Below, piece by piece: positions 51,197 to 60,396 of a stretch of DNA of 64,000 nt. This DNA is from Prevotella sp. (GTDB taxonomy: Bacteria; Bacteroidota; Bacteroidia; Bacteroidales; Bacteroidaceae). The stretch covers positions 1-64,000 of the forward strand of contig JAFSRY010000049.1 of assembly GCA_017445845.1 (NCBI GenBank), in the 5' to 3' direction. Each line of letters begins with the position of its first letter. Position 1 is the first letter of the stretch. The position numbers and the translations under genes were made by a program. The notes under the pieces are model-generated. The model was not told where the DNA came from. It saw only the letters and a list, made by a program, of their open reading frames with translations, and ran no database searches.

Positions 51197-52199
51197 AATT
51201 GTAACGGCTGAGGTTTAACGAATCAAGGTGATAGATGATATTTGAATGGGGCTTCCCGGCAAAGGCCTCATCGACAAGTTGCTTCACACGAAGGACTTCA
51301 TCGCTGGGTGCCGACTCCTCGCGAAGCCAGTCGTTCTGCCACAGATAGAAGTCGCCGGCGCTCACGTCCTCAGTGACCACCAGACGATTACCCTCGCGGC
51401 GTAAGAGGCTGTCGGGCAGTTCGGTGGTGCTTCGGACAATGCCTCTTAGCTTTTGGCTGTCACCGTCGAACAGCAAGAGCCAACTGAACGTCGGATAGGC
51501 AAAGTCGAGTGGCAACCGATAGTCCACCCCTTTCAGATAGGGCTTCACATCGTCATAGCTGATGATGGAGTTCGCTGTCATGGGGTTCTCAATGGAACCT
51601 GTGTTATAGACCATCAAGACACCTCGGTCGACGGGCGGCGGCGACTGTCGAAGCTGATGGAGTCGGATGGTGGAACTCAAGGCCAGTCCGCGCTGATGCA
51701 ACGAGTCGCCGACGACACGGCAGAAGTCATAGAAGGCCTTTTGCGTCGACTCAGTCCAGTCGCAGTCGAGCTGCACCTCATGAACGTTCTGGATATGATT
51801 GGCCTTACACATGGCTTCTACTCTCCGGATCAGCTTTCGGACAATGACACTCTGCAGCGTGTCCATCCTCTCCATGGCCTGCACCGTGATAAAGACCACA
51901 GGCACTATCTCCATCGTCGTATCGGGCTGTTGCCTGAAAACGGTCGTGGCAATGGGCACTACCTGCCCGTCATCATGCAGATAGTCGTATTCAACGCTGA
52001 CATCGAAGAACTTCATATACATCCGCCCCACTTGATGTTCCTTCAAAAACTGCAGCTCATGGGCCGTAGGATTATAAGTCGTCTTCCAATGATATATGGA
52101 ATTCTTGGCCTCGTGGGCAGGGGCTACCCAATGAGACCGCTGCTGGCAGGCAGCCAAGACAAGCACCGCCAGCAAAGAGATGATGATGGTCCGTTTCAT
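51168..52199 (-). CDS. Uncharacterised lipoprotein, possible TIM-barrel fold
   Basis: A 343-residue lipoprotein (lipobox VLAAC). The chain alternates helices and strands with short conserved-looking pieces (VGRMYMKFFDVSVEYD, VHEVQLDCDWTESTQKAFYDFC, GVLMVYNTGSIENPM, LPLDFAYPTFSWLLLFDG) that suggest a (beta/alpha) barrel like DUF3142 or a glycosidase-like fold, with acidic residues (DCDWTE, DFAYP) in possible active-site positions. I cannot name the family with confidence. It is coupled to the 735-residue protein downstream and to a small membrane protein upstream (start and stop overlap by one base). Confidence 0.75.
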   Translation of the reverse strand: MKRTIIISLLAVLVLAACQQRSHWVAPAHEAKNSIYHWKTTYNPTAHELQFLKEHQVGRMYMKFFDVSVEYDYLHDDGQVVPIATTVFRQQPDTTMEIVPVVFITVQAMERMDTLQSVIVRKLIRRVEAMCKANHIQNVHEVQLDCDWTESTQKAFYDFCRVVGDSLHQRGLALSSTIRLHQLRQSPPPVDRGVLMVYNTGSIENPMTANSIISYDDVKPYLKGVDYRLPLDFAYPTFSWLLLFDGDSQKLRGIVRSTTELPDSLLRREGNRLVVTEDVSAGDFYLWQNDWLREESAPSDEVLRVKQLVDEAFAGKPHSNIIYHLDSLNLSRYNYEEIENIYR

Positions 52200-52435
52200 T
52201 ATTTCTTCTTTACTAATTTAAGACAGCCATAGCAAATCAGACGCAAGAGGGTCCAAACAGCATAGAGGAAAGCTGTCGTCGCAATGACAAAGCCTAACGA
52301 CCAGAAGAGTTCGCTCCACTGGCCTCCATAGGCTATGATAGCATATACGTTAAGCCCAAAGGCTATGACAAAGCACACAAGCAGGGTAAGGATTTCTGTG
52401 CGCTGACGTCGGCGGGTAATGATGATATCTTTCAT
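52199..52435 (-). CDS. Small two-helix membrane protein (78 aa)
   Basis: A 78-residue protein with a basic N-terminus (TRRRQRTEI), two membrane helices (ILTLLVCFVIAFGLNVYAIIA and FWSLGFVIATTAFLYAVWTLL) and a basic C-terminus (LVKKK), so both ends should face the cytoplasm. No family is recognised. Its stop overlaps the start of the next gene (TAATG), and it begins 6 bp after the upstream oxidoreductase stop, which supports a real coupled gene. Confidence 0.75.
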   Translation of the reverse strand: MKDIIITRRRQRTEILTLLVCFVIAFGLNVYAIIAYGGQWSELFWSLGFVIATTAFLYAVWTLLRLICYGCLKLVKKK

Positions 52436-52441
52436 AGGGAA

Positions 52442-53743
52442 TTAGATGTTTGGAGATTGCTTCTTGGTTCCATAGACATCATAGTCTATCTGATACTCAG
52501 TGGGGAAGTTGATGATTTCCTCACGTTCCAAGGCTTCGTGACCCCACAGGCAGAGCAGCGAGGCATAATAGCCTTCTTCGGCAATGCGGTCGGGTTGCTT
52601 TCCTGTAATACAAGCCTCAACGAAGGCTTCGGTCAGCAGTGACGTGCCATCGTTGTCGGGTTCCTTGCCTAAGATGAGCTCACCCCGGTTGGTGCTTCCT
52701 GTCTCGGCAGCCCACGAGGTACCGGCAAAGGCCTTGGCGCCGAAGAGCTTGGCATCCCAGTCGTTCAGCATCTGCAGGAAAGCAGGAGCCGGAGCCAAGT
52801 CGGTGTCCTCAAAGTAATAGCGGCCTCGTTCGGGCTCAACAGTACCCTTGCTGCCAAGGATTTGCTCTTCCAGCCCATAGAACTTATTGGCGATATCGGA
52901 ACCCCAAGTCAGCTTCTTTCCGTCTTCGAAGACATAGATGGTGTTGATGTTGTCGTAAACTTCACGGCCGTCCTTCCAATAGGTGATGGCACCATGACCC
53001 ATGACCTTCTGCGGCAGTCTTCCCAATGCCCAGGTGCCGACCTGCAACTGATGGCAGGCCAGCTCGGTCATCAGTCCTTTCGACGAATCTTTGTAAAGGC
53101 GCCAGTTGATGTAACGTTCCAAGTCTTTTTGGGGAACGTCGCGGCGCCAGTCGCCATTACGGTTCCAGAAGGCATGAACGGCAGTGATTTCGCCAAAGAT
53201 GCCCTGATGGACCATCTCCATGGCCTTGATATAGCGTGGGTCAAAGAGACGCTGCTGCCCGGTGAAGAAGAGAAGTCCTGTCTCCAAATGCTTCTGATAC
53301 ATATTGAAGCACTGCTCCATGGTGTATCCGATGGTCTTCTCACAATAGACATGCTTGCCTGCATCGAAGGCATCCATGACAATCTGATAGTGGGTAGCCA
53401 ATGGTGTGGCGACGACCACTGCCTCAATAGCCTTGTCTTCCAACAGCTTCTTATAGTCATGATAGACCTTTGCCGTCGGCACGATGGACAGAGCGGCATC
53501 AATGGAAGGCTGATAGGGGTCGGCAAAGGCAACGATATCGGCCTTGGGATTTTGTGAAAGGAAGCCCAGCAGGAACTGTCCACGCGACCCCGGGCCAATC
53601 ATTCCGAGTTTCACGCGCTCCTTTGCGGTTTCGTTCACATCGGCAAACGTCTTCAGCCAAGGACTGGTGGCTGCCAGCACTCCGGCTCCCAACATTCCAA
53701 GGTCACGAAGAAATTCACGGCGGTTTATTTGATTTTCGTTCAT
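52442..53743 (-). CDS. Exported Gfo/Idh/MocA oxidoreductase near the uronate genes
   Basis: A 433-residue protein with a twin-arginine-type signal (NRREFLRDLGMLGAGVLAA). NAD-binding motif VKLGMIGPGSRGQFLLGF; catalytic-site motif YCEKTIGYTMEQC near 130 (Lys in EKT rather than EKP); C-terminal domain with ELACHQLQVGTWAL. It differs from the 475-residue member at 47532, so a different substrate is likely. It lies 27 bp behind exuT and belongs to the same minus-strand cluster. Role in periplasmic sugar oxidation is inferred from family and context. Confidence 0.88.
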   Translation of the reverse strand: MNENQINRREFLRDLGMLGAGVLAATSPWLKTFADVNETAKERVKLGMIGPGSRGQFLLGFLSQNPKADIVAFADPYQPSIDAALSIVPTAKVYHDYKKLLEDKAIEAVVVATPLATHYQIVMDAFDAGKHVYCEKTIGYTMEQCFNMYQKHLETGLLFFTGQQRLFDPRYIKAMEMVHQGIFGEITAVHAFWNRNGDWRRDVPQKDLERYINWRLYKDSSKGLMTELACHQLQVGTWALGRLPQKVMGHGAITYWKDGREVYDNINTIYVFEDGKKLTWGSDIANKFYGLEEQILGSKGTVEPERGRYYFEDTDLAPAPAFLQMLNDWDAKLFGAKAFAGTSWAAETGSTNRGELILGKEPDNDGTSLLTEAFVEACITGKQPDRIAEEGYYASLLCLWGHEALEREEIINFPTEYQIDYDVYGTKKQSPNI

Positions 53744-53770
53744 TATTAATATTAGTGATTTAAGGTTTAA

Positions 53771-55234
53771 TTATCTGACGGGGTTGTAGCGCGGCACCAA
53801 CACTTTCATGATGGTCCATGCTATCAGGTAGGCAACGGAACAGAAGCAGAAGATGAGGAAGTAGCCGGCCTCCTTACCTTGGAATCCCAGAAAGACGGTC
53901 TTTGCCTTGTCGACATAATCGAGCAACCGGCCCGACCCTACATTGATGAGGAACGAACTGATGCCGCCAGCCATGCCGTTGATGCCTGTGATGGTGGCGA
54001 CGGTACTCTTGGGGAACAGGTCACTGCCGACGGAAAAGAGATTGGCCGACCACGACTGGTGGGCGGCTCCGACAAGACCGATGATGACGATGGTAATCCA
54101 ACATGAATACCTTCCTAACGGTTGGGCCAGCAGGCCCAACAGCGGAACGAGGGCGAAGATAAACATCGCCTGCATCCTGCAGGTATAGGCATGTTTCTGG
54201 GTGTGATTGATGATGATTGTCGGCAGTTTGCCTCCGAAGAGGGCCAGCATGGTGATGGCATAGAGGACAAACATCAGCATCTGTGCCATCGGCGTATCAC
54301 TGGTGTAACCGTAGACATCGCTGATATAGGCTGGTGTCCAAAACAACAGGAACCACCAGACACCATCGCTGAAGAATTTTCCCAACACAATGGCCCAGGT
54401 CTGGCGCAGTTTCAGACATTCCTTCAACGACAGTTTCCGCCCTTCGTCGGCTTGGGTGGTGCCCACGGAAGAATCACCGGCCGAGGCATCGTCTTGCAAG
54501 ATATAATCCCGCTCGGCATCGTTCACACGGCGGTTCTCCTTCATCGGCTTATAGATGAACAGCCACAGACCCATCCACAGAAAGCCCAGTCCACCGATAA
54601 TCAGGAAAGCCATCTCCCAGCCGTTGCCCACACCGTGGTCCTTGAAGAAACGCGCCAGCGAGGGGATGCACAACGGAGCAATCATCGCACCGACAGTAGA
54701 GCCGGCATTGAAGATGGCAGTGGCATAGCCGCGGTCGCGCTTCGGAAAGTACTCTGCCGTCACCTTCACTGCCGAAGGGAAGTTGCCGGCCTCACCGACG
54801 GCCAACACGATGCGGGCCGCCATGAAGAAGTAGACGCTCACCATCGCTACCGACGACGCCAGCATACCTGTTGCATCGACCATCTGTGCCATGCTGTCGA
54901 TTCCGACCCATTGGCGGGTGGCCCAACCGCAAAGGGCATGAAGGCAGGCACCGGCCGACCAGATGCCGATGGCCCAGAGGTAGCCTTTCTTTGTTCCAAG
55001 CCAGTCGACGAACCGGCCGGCAAAAAGGTTCGCAATGGCATAGACCAGGGCAAACACGCCCGCCACATCGCCATAGTTGGCATTGCTCCAATGGAACTCC
55101 GGGGCTATGAAGTCTTTCCACGTCAGCGACAGCACCTGCCGGTCCATGTAGTTCACGGTAGTAGCCAGGAACAACATGCCGCAGATAACCCATCGGAAGT
55201 TCGTCATTCGCTGTTGAGCTATTGTCTTTTCCAT
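53771..55234 (-). CDS. exuT: Hexuronate MFS transporter
   Basis: A 487-residue major facilitator with about twelve helices that imports glucuronate/galacturonate with protons. The ACS-family start (RWVICGMLFLATTVNYMDRQVLSLTWKDF), the loop motif RFVDWLGTKKGYLW and GEAGNFPSAVKVTAEYFPKRDRGYATAIFNAGS are typical of ExuT. A longer central loop (DDASAGDSSVGTTQADEG) is species-specific. It begins 5 bp after the uxaC stop, at the end of the complete uronate operon. Confidence 0.92.
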   Translation of the reverse strand: MEKTIAQQRMTNFRWVICGMLFLATTVNYMDRQVLSLTWKDFIAPEFHWSNANYGDVAGVFALVYAIANLFAGRFVDWLGTKKGYLWAIGIWSAGACLHALCGWATRQWVGIDSMAQMVDATGMLASSVAMVSVYFFMAARIVLAVGEAGNFPSAVKVTAEYFPKRDRGYATAIFNAGSTVGAMIAPLCIPSLARFFKDHGVGNGWEMAFLIIGGLGFLWMGLWLFIYKPMKENRRVNDAERDYILQDDASAGDSSVGTTQADEGRKLSLKECLKLRQTWAIVLGKFFSDGVWWFLLFWTPAYISDVYGYTSDTPMAQMLMFVLYAITMLALFGGKLPTIIINHTQKHAYTCRMQAMFIFALVPLLGLLAQPLGRYSCWITIVIIGLVGAAHQSWSANLFSVGSDLFPKSTVATITGINGMAGGISSFLINVGSGRLLDYVDKAKTVFLGFQGKEAGYFLIFCFCSVAYLIAWTIMKVLVPRYNPVR

Positions 55235-55239
55235 TCTGT

Positions 55240-56655
55240 TCAGAAGTTAAAATACCGTTGAGCGTTATAGTAGCAAATATCCTCTACCATCTGGGCAATG
55301 CGCGGCATCTCCGACTGTGGCAGCAGCCCTTGCTCGACATCGTTTCCGATGACATTGCAAAGGATGCGGCGGAAGTACTCATGGCGGGGATAAGAGAGGA
55401 ACGAGCGTGAGTCGGTCAACATTCCGACAAAACGACTCAGCAATCCATGCAGCGAAAGAATGTTCAGTTGCTTTTCGATACCGTCTTTCTGGTCGTTGAA
55501 CCACCATCCACTCCCCCACTGCATCTTGCCTGGCACGGAACCATCCTGGAAGTTACCAATCATCGTGGCCACCATGTCGTTGTCCTTTGGATTAATGTTA
55601 TAGATGATGGTCTTTGCCAGATGTCCCTCCTGCTCGAGGCTATCGAAGAAACGAGCCATCGGCAGGGCTGTGTCGGCATCGCCCATAGAGTCATAACCGG
55701 TGTCGGGACCTAACCGCTGGAACATCTTCGTATTGTTGTTGCGGAGGGGGCCATAGTGATACTGCTGCACCCACCCAGCCTCAGCATCCATCACGGCCAG
55801 TTCATAGAGCAACGCTGAACGGAACAGACTGATGTCTTCCCGGTCGGGCTGCTCGCCGTTCATCACGCGGTCGAAGATGTCGCAAGGGTCTTGCGGATGA
55901 TAACAATCGGCATAGAAGCGGTCAATGCCATGGTCGGAGAGGCTACATCCTGACTCGGCAAAAAAGTCATGGCGAATGGCGAGTGCCTCTATCAAGTCCT
56001 GATAGGTCTTTATCTCAAAACCACTGACGGCAGAGAGCTTTGCAATATAATCCTGATAAGCCTTAGGGTTCTCGATAGCCATTGCCTTGTCGGGTCGCCA
56101 AGCCGGAAGCATCTTGATTTCAGTTGACGAGTTAGTACTGTCGGCAGCATATTGGCGGTGATACTCCAGCGTGTCGACGGGGTCGTCGGTGGTACAGACG
56201 ACTTCGACATGATAGTGTTTCATCAGGCCCCGGGCCGAGAACTCCTCTGACTTCAGTTTCTCGTTACATTCGTCGTAGATGTCGCGGGCGGTCTGCGGGT
56301 TTAAAATCTTGTCGATACCAAAGGCGGTACGCAGTTCCAGATGGGTCCAATGGTAGAGTGGATTACGCATGGTATAAGGAATGGTCTCTGCCCATTTCTC
56401 AAACTTCTCCCAGTCGGAAGCGTCGCCGGTGATAAAGTGTTCGTCAACCCCATTGGCCCTGAGGGCACGCCACTTATAATGGTCGCCACCCAGCCACAAC
56501 TCCGTGATGGAGCGGAAGCGGTGGTCGTCAGCCACCTCTTTCGGACAGAGATGACAATGGTAGTCGATGATGGGCAGCCCTTTGGCATGGTCGTGATAAA
56601 GCTGCCTGGCCGTTGCCGATTGCAACAGGAAGTCTTCGTCCATGAAATTCTTCAT
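55240..56655 (-). CDS. uxaC: Glucuronate (uronate) isomerase
   Basis: A 471-residue amidohydrolase-fold enzyme that converts D-glucuronate to D-fructuronate (and galacturonate to tagaturonate). Family features are LPIIDYHCHLCPKEVADD near residue 27 (metal His pair), MRNPLYHWTHLELRTAFGI, TTDDPVDTLEYH and the C-terminal NVIGNDVEQGLLP. Length fits. It is two bases behind eda and five before exuT. Confidence 0.96.
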   Translation of the reverse strand: MKNFMDEDFLLQSATARQLYHDHAKGLPIIDYHCHLCPKEVADDHRFRSITELWLGGDHYKWRALRANGVDEHFITGDASDWEKFEKWAETIPYTMRNPLYHWTHLELRTAFGIDKILNPQTARDIYDECNEKLKSEEFSARGLMKHYHVEVVCTTDDPVDTLEYHRQYAADSTNSSTEIKMLPAWRPDKAMAIENPKAYQDYIAKLSAVSGFEIKTYQDLIEALAIRHDFFAESGCSLSDHGIDRFYADCYHPQDPCDIFDRVMNGEQPDREDISLFRSALLYELAVMDAEAGWVQQYHYGPLRNNNTKMFQRLGPDTGYDSMGDADTALPMARFFDSLEQEGHLAKTIIYNINPKDNDMVATMIGNFQDGSVPGKMQWGSGWWFNDQKDGIEKQLNILSLHGLLSRFVGMLTDSRSFLSYPRHEYFRRILCNVIGNDVEQGLLPQSEMPRIAQMVEDICYYNAQRYFNF

Positions 56656-56657
56656 AC

Positions 56658-57317
56658 CTATGAATTTAGGATGTTAATAGATTTCTTGCACTGTTCACTG
56701 ATATAGACCCAGTCGTGGGCAGCGATGCGTTCCTTGGGGAATAGCTTCGAGCCCATTCCGACACAGTAGACGCCGGCGTTTCGCCATGCCAGCAGGTTTT
56801 CTTCTGTTGGTTCCACGCCACCCGTCACCATGAGCTTTGTCCACGGCATCGGGGCCATGATGCCCTTCACAAACTTCGGGCCGAGCACATCGCCCGGGAA
56901 GACTTTTATCAGGTCACAGCCCAGCTCTTGAGCCCTGCCGACCTCGCTGACGGTTCCGCAACCAGGCGTATAGGACACGCATCGACGGTTGCACACGCGC
57001 GCCACCTCTTCGTTCAACAGCGGGCCCACCACAAAGTCGGCACCCATCTGCAGATACAGGGCTGCCGTAGGGGCATCGACAACGGAGCCGACACCTAAAG
57101 CCAGTTCCGGACATTCGCTGCGGACAAACTTGATTACTTCGGCAAACACCTCATGCGCCATGTCGCCACGATTGGTAAACTCAAAGGCACGAACACCGCC
57201 ATCGTAGCAGGCGCGCACCACCTGCCGTGTCACTTCGGCATCGGCATGATAGAACACGGGCACCATACGGGTCGCCGCCATTTTTTGCATTACTGCTATT
57301 TTGTCAAACTTACTCAT
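56658..57317 (-). CDS. eda: KDPG/KHG aldolase
   Basis: A 219-residue class I aldolase that splits 2-keto-3-deoxy-6-phosphogluconate into pyruvate and glyceraldehyde 3-phosphate, the last step of the uronate pathway. Conserved sites are [19 protein letters not shown] (catalytic Glu), GVGSVVDA and the Schiff-base lysine in [13 protein letters not shown] near residue 140. It lies between uxuA (6-bp gap) and uxaC (2-bp gap). Confidence 0.94.
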   Translation of the reverse strand: MSKFDKIAVMQKMAATRMVPVFYHADAEVTRQVVRACYDGGVRAFEFTNRGDMAHEVFAEVIKFVRSECPELALGVGSVVDAPTAALYLQMGADFVVGPLLNEEVARVCNRRCVSYTPGCGTVSEVGRAQELGCDLIKVFPGDVLGPKFVKGIMAPMPWTKLMVTGGVEPTEENLLAWRNAGVYCVGMGSKLFPKERIAAHDWVYISEQCKKSINILNS

Positions 57318-57323
57318 TTCTAA

Positions 57324-58493
57324 TTACTCATTATTACTTGCCAGTCCCAACTCCAGTCCGCGCAGTTCAGCCAGTCCGCGCAGGCGGCCGATGCAGGAAT
57401 AGCCGGGATTGGTCTTTTTCTTCAAGTCGTCAATCATCTGATGACCGTGGTCGGGACGCATGACAATACGTTCACCGCGCTGCTGCTGAATTTCAAGGAA
57501 AGCCTTCATCACCTCTACCATCGGCACATCGCCCTCAAGATGGTTGGCTTCGTAGAAGTTACCCTCACTGTCGCGCTGGGTGCTGCGAAGGTGGACGAAG
57601 TCGATGCGGTCGGCAAAGCGGCGCATCATGGCTGGCAGGTCGTTGTCGGCACGGACACCCAAAGAACCTGTGCAGAGGCACAGGCCGTTGGCCTTACTCG
57701 GCACGGCATCGATAAGACATTGGAAGTCATCGGCTGTCGACAGGATGCGCGGCAGTCCGAGAATGGACATCGGCGGGTCGTCGGGATGAATGACCAACCG
57801 GACACCAGCCTCTTCGGCCACGGGGCATACTTCCTTTAAGAAATATATAAGGTACGCGCGTAAGCGATCGGCATCAATGCCTTGATAGCGGTCGAGTTCA
57901 AGTTGGAACTGGTCGAGTGTGAAACTCTCTTCCGACCCAGGCAGTCCGGCAATCATGTTGCGTGTGATGAGCTGTCGTTCGGCCTCATCCATCTGCTCAT
58001 AGCGGCGGCGGGCCTGTTCTATCTCTGCTTCGGTATAGTCTTTTTCGGCACCGGGTCGCTTCAAGATGAAGAGGTCGAAGGCCATGAAGGCGGCTCGTTC
58101 GAATCGCAGGGCACGGCTACCGTCAGGCATTTCGTAGGCCAGGTCGGTGCGTGTCCAGTCGAGCACGGGCATGAAGTTATAAGTGACGACACGAATACCA
58201 CAGCGTCCGAGGTTTCGCAGCGACTCCTTGTAGTTGTCGATGTAATGCTGGAAGTCGCCCGTCTGCGTCTTGATATGTTCGTGCACCGGCACACTCTCTA
58301 CCGCCGACCACACCAGCCCGGCTGCCTCAATCATCTGCTTGCGCTTCATGATTTCGTCTACCGTCCACACCTCGCCGTTTGGCACATGGTGAAGGGCTGT
58401 CACAACACCTTCGGCTCCAGCCTGCCGGATGTCCTGCAGCGACACCGGGTCGTCAGGACCATACCAACGGAAACTCTGCTTACATAATATCAT
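57324..58493 (-). CDS. uxuA: Mannonate dehydratase
   Basis: A 389-residue TIM-barrel metalloenzyme that dehydrates D-mannonate to 2-keto-3-deoxygluconate. Recognisable parts are [36 protein letters not shown] at the N-terminus (shown here in pieces: [23 protein letters not shown]), [17 protein letters not shown] near 230-246, [23 protein letters not shown] near 285 and MRPDHGHQ near 350, which supply metal ligands. Length is typical. A 57-bp gap separates it from the SDR gene upstream. Confidence 0.95.
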   Translation of the reverse strand: MILCKQSFRWYGPDDPVSLQDIRQAGAEGVVTALHHVPNGEVWTVDEIMKRKQMIEAAGLVWSAVESVPVHEHIKTQTGDFQHYIDNYKESLRNLGRCGIRVVTYNFMPVLDWTRTDLAYEMPDGSRALRFERAAFMAFDLFILKRPGAEKDYTEAEIEQARRRYEQMDEAERQLITRNMIAGLPGSEESFTLDQFQLELDRYQGIDADRLRAYLIYFLKEVCPVAEEAGVRLVIHPDDPPMSILGLPRILSTADDFQCLIDAVPSKANGLCLCTGSLGVRADNDLPAMMRRFADRIDFVHLRSTQRDSEGNFYEANHLEGDVPMVEVMKAFLEIQQQRGERIVMRPDHGHQMIDDLKKKTNPGYSCIGRLRGLAELRGLELGLASNNE

Positions 58494-58550
58494 GTTGTAA
58501 AGATTGTTATTACAATTGTTGTTATGACGCTATTGCGTTTTCTTCGTTGA

Positions 58551-59366
58551 TTATATCGAGAATACATTGAAACCGCCATCGACAACGGCTACGGTTCCTG
58601 TGACAAAGCGCGAGGCAGGACTGATGAGGTAGTGAATGGTACCGCAAAGTTCCTCGGGTTCGCCCATGCGACCCATCGGGGTCTGACGGATGATGTCGTG
58701 GCCCCGCTCGGTAAACGTGCCGTCGGGATGGGTCAGCAACGTGCGGTTCTGTTCAGTCAGGAAGAAACCCGGAGCAATGGCATTGACACGGATTTCGGGC
58801 GAGAACTTCTTCGCCACCTCCGTTGCCATGTAGGCCGTGAAGTTGCTCACGCCAGCCTTGGCGACACCATAGCCAGCCACGCGTGTCAACGGTCGGAATG
58901 CCGACATTGAAGAGAAGTTGACCACGACACCACTCTTCTTCTCGGCCATGGGCCGCAGGAAGACCTGCGTGGGCAGGATGGTGCCAACGAGGTTGAGCTC
59001 CATTACCTGCCCGATGGCTTCGGTGCTGAGGTCAAAGAAGGTTTTGTCGGGCGGAATCGTTGCGCCAGGCATATTGCCGCCTGCAGCATTCAAGAGCACG
59101 TCGACGGTGCCATAGGCTGCAAGGATGTCTTTCAGGTTCTGCTCCAACACATCACGGTTGAGGACGTCGGTCGTGAGGAACATTGCCTCGCCGCCTGCCG
59201 CCTTGATTTCGGCGACAATGGCATTGCCTTTGTCGCTGTTACGTCCGAGCACCACCATGCGGGCACCCTGACGAGCGAGATATTTCGAGATAGCCGTACC
59301 GAGAACGCCAGTAGCGCCAGTCATCACGACCACTTTTCCTGTTATATCAAAAAGATTGTTCATCAT
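58551..59366 (-). CDS. SDR-type fructuronate reductase (D-mannonate oxidoreductase)
   Basis: A 271-residue short-chain dehydrogenase, start ATG at 59366 or 59363, just behind the kdgK stop. It has the NAD-binding TGATGVLGTAISKYLA near residue 15-30, NAAGG near 95, and the catalytic Ser/Tyr/Lys set (SSMSAF, YGVAKAG). By position it should reduce D-fructuronate to D-mannonate, a step that E. coli carries out with the unrelated long-chain UxuB. SDR-type replacements are known in other phyla. KduD is an alternative family match, but no kduI is present. Confidence 0.85.
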   Translation of the reverse strand: MMNNLFDITGKVVVMTGATGVLGTAISKYLARQGARMVVLGRNSDKGNAIVAEIKAAGGEAMFLTTDVLNRDVLEQNLKDILAAYGTVDVLLNAAGGNMPGATIPPDKTFFDLSTEAIGQVMELNLVGTILPTQVFLRPMAEKKSGVVVNFSSMSAFRPLTRVAGYGVAKAGVSNFTAYMATEVAKKFSPEIRVNAIAPGFFLTEQNRTLLTHPDGTFTERGHDIIRQTPMGRMGEPEELCGTIHYLISPASRFVTGTVAVVDGGFNVFSI

Positions 59367-59370
59367 ATTA

Positions 59371-60396
59371 TTATCGTTGTACACGACCGGACCCGTCGCC
59401 GGCCATGAGGGTTTCTACTTCGTTGACTGACACCTGGTTGACATCGCCCTCAACGGTGTGCTTCAGGGCCGAGGCTGCCACGGCAAATTCCAGGGCCTCG
59501 GCTTGCGTCTCATAGGTGAGCAGCCCGTGGATGAGTCCGGCGGCGAAGGCATCGCCACCACCGACGCGGTCGACAATGGGTTGGATGTCGTAACGGCGGC
59601 TCTCGTAAAAGTCCGTTCCGTCGTAGATGAGAGCTTTCCATCCGTTGTGAGAGGCTGAGAACGACTCTCGCAAGGTGGAGGCGACATATTTGAAGCCAAA
59701 CGTCTCGACCATGCCGCGGAAGATGTCCTTGTATCCCTCGGCAGCGGTCTGTCCGCCCTCCACATCGGCTTCCGGCGCGAAGCCCAGGCACAGCTTGGCA
59801 TCTTCTTCGTTGCCGATACACACATCGACATACTGCATCAGCGGGCGCATGACTTGCCGGGCCTTCTCTGAGGTCCACAGTTTCTTGCGGAAGTTAAGGT
59901 CGCACGAAACGGTGACACCATGCCTCCGAGCCGCCTCACAGGCTGCCTTCACCAACTGGGCTGCACAATCACTGATGGCCGGAGTGATGCCCGTCCAGTG
60001 GAACCAACGGGCATCCTGCATGATCTGGTCGAAATCGAAGTCGTCGACTTGGGCTTCGGCAATGGCGGAGTGGGCACGGTCGTAGATGACCTTTGAGGGA
60101 CGCATGGCCGAACCGGATTCCAGATAATAGATGCCGATGCGGTCGCCTCCACGCACAATATATTGTGTGTCGACACCATACTGCCGCAGCGAGTTCACGG
60201 CGGCCTGGCCGATTTCGTTCTGTGGGAGCTTACTAACGAAGTGTGAGTAGTGCCCGTAGTTGGCCAGGCTGACTGCGACATTGGCCTCGCCACCGCCATA
60301 GACGACATCGAACCGTGTGGCCTGCACGAAGCGCTGCCGACGTGGGGGCGAGAGGCGAAGCATGATTTCGCCAAGGGTGATAATCTTAGATTTCAT
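59371..60396 (-). CDS. kdgK: 2-keto-3-deoxygluconate kinase
   Basis: A 341-residue PfkB/ribokinase-family enzyme that phosphorylates 2-keto-3-deoxygluconate. ATG at 60396 is preferred; the frame extends upstream into the ABC exporter gene without a suitable start. Motifs: YGGGEANVAVSLANYG near 35, FHWTGITPAISD near 120, GNEEDAK near 195 and the anion-hole DRVGGGDAFAAGLIHG near 275 with the catalytic Asp. The ATG lies 11 bp inside the end of the ABC exporter gene, so the uronate genes appear coupled to the exporter. Confidence 0.92.
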   Translation of the reverse strand: MKSKIITLGEIMLRLSPPRRQRFVQATRFDVVYGGGEANVAVSLANYGHYSHFVSKLPQNEIGQAAVNSLRQYGVDTQYIVRGGDRIGIYYLESGSAMRPSKVIYDRAHSAIAEAQVDDFDFDQIMQDARWFHWTGITPAISDCAAQLVKAACEAARRHGVTVSCDLNFRKKLWTSEKARQVMRPLMQYVDVCIGNEEDAKLCLGFAPEADVEGGQTAAEGYKDIFRGMVETFGFKYVASTLRESFSASHNGWKALIYDGTDFYESRRYDIQPIVDRVGGGDAFAAGLIHGLLTYETQAEALEFAVAASALKHTVEGDVNQVSVNEVETLMAGDGSGRVQR

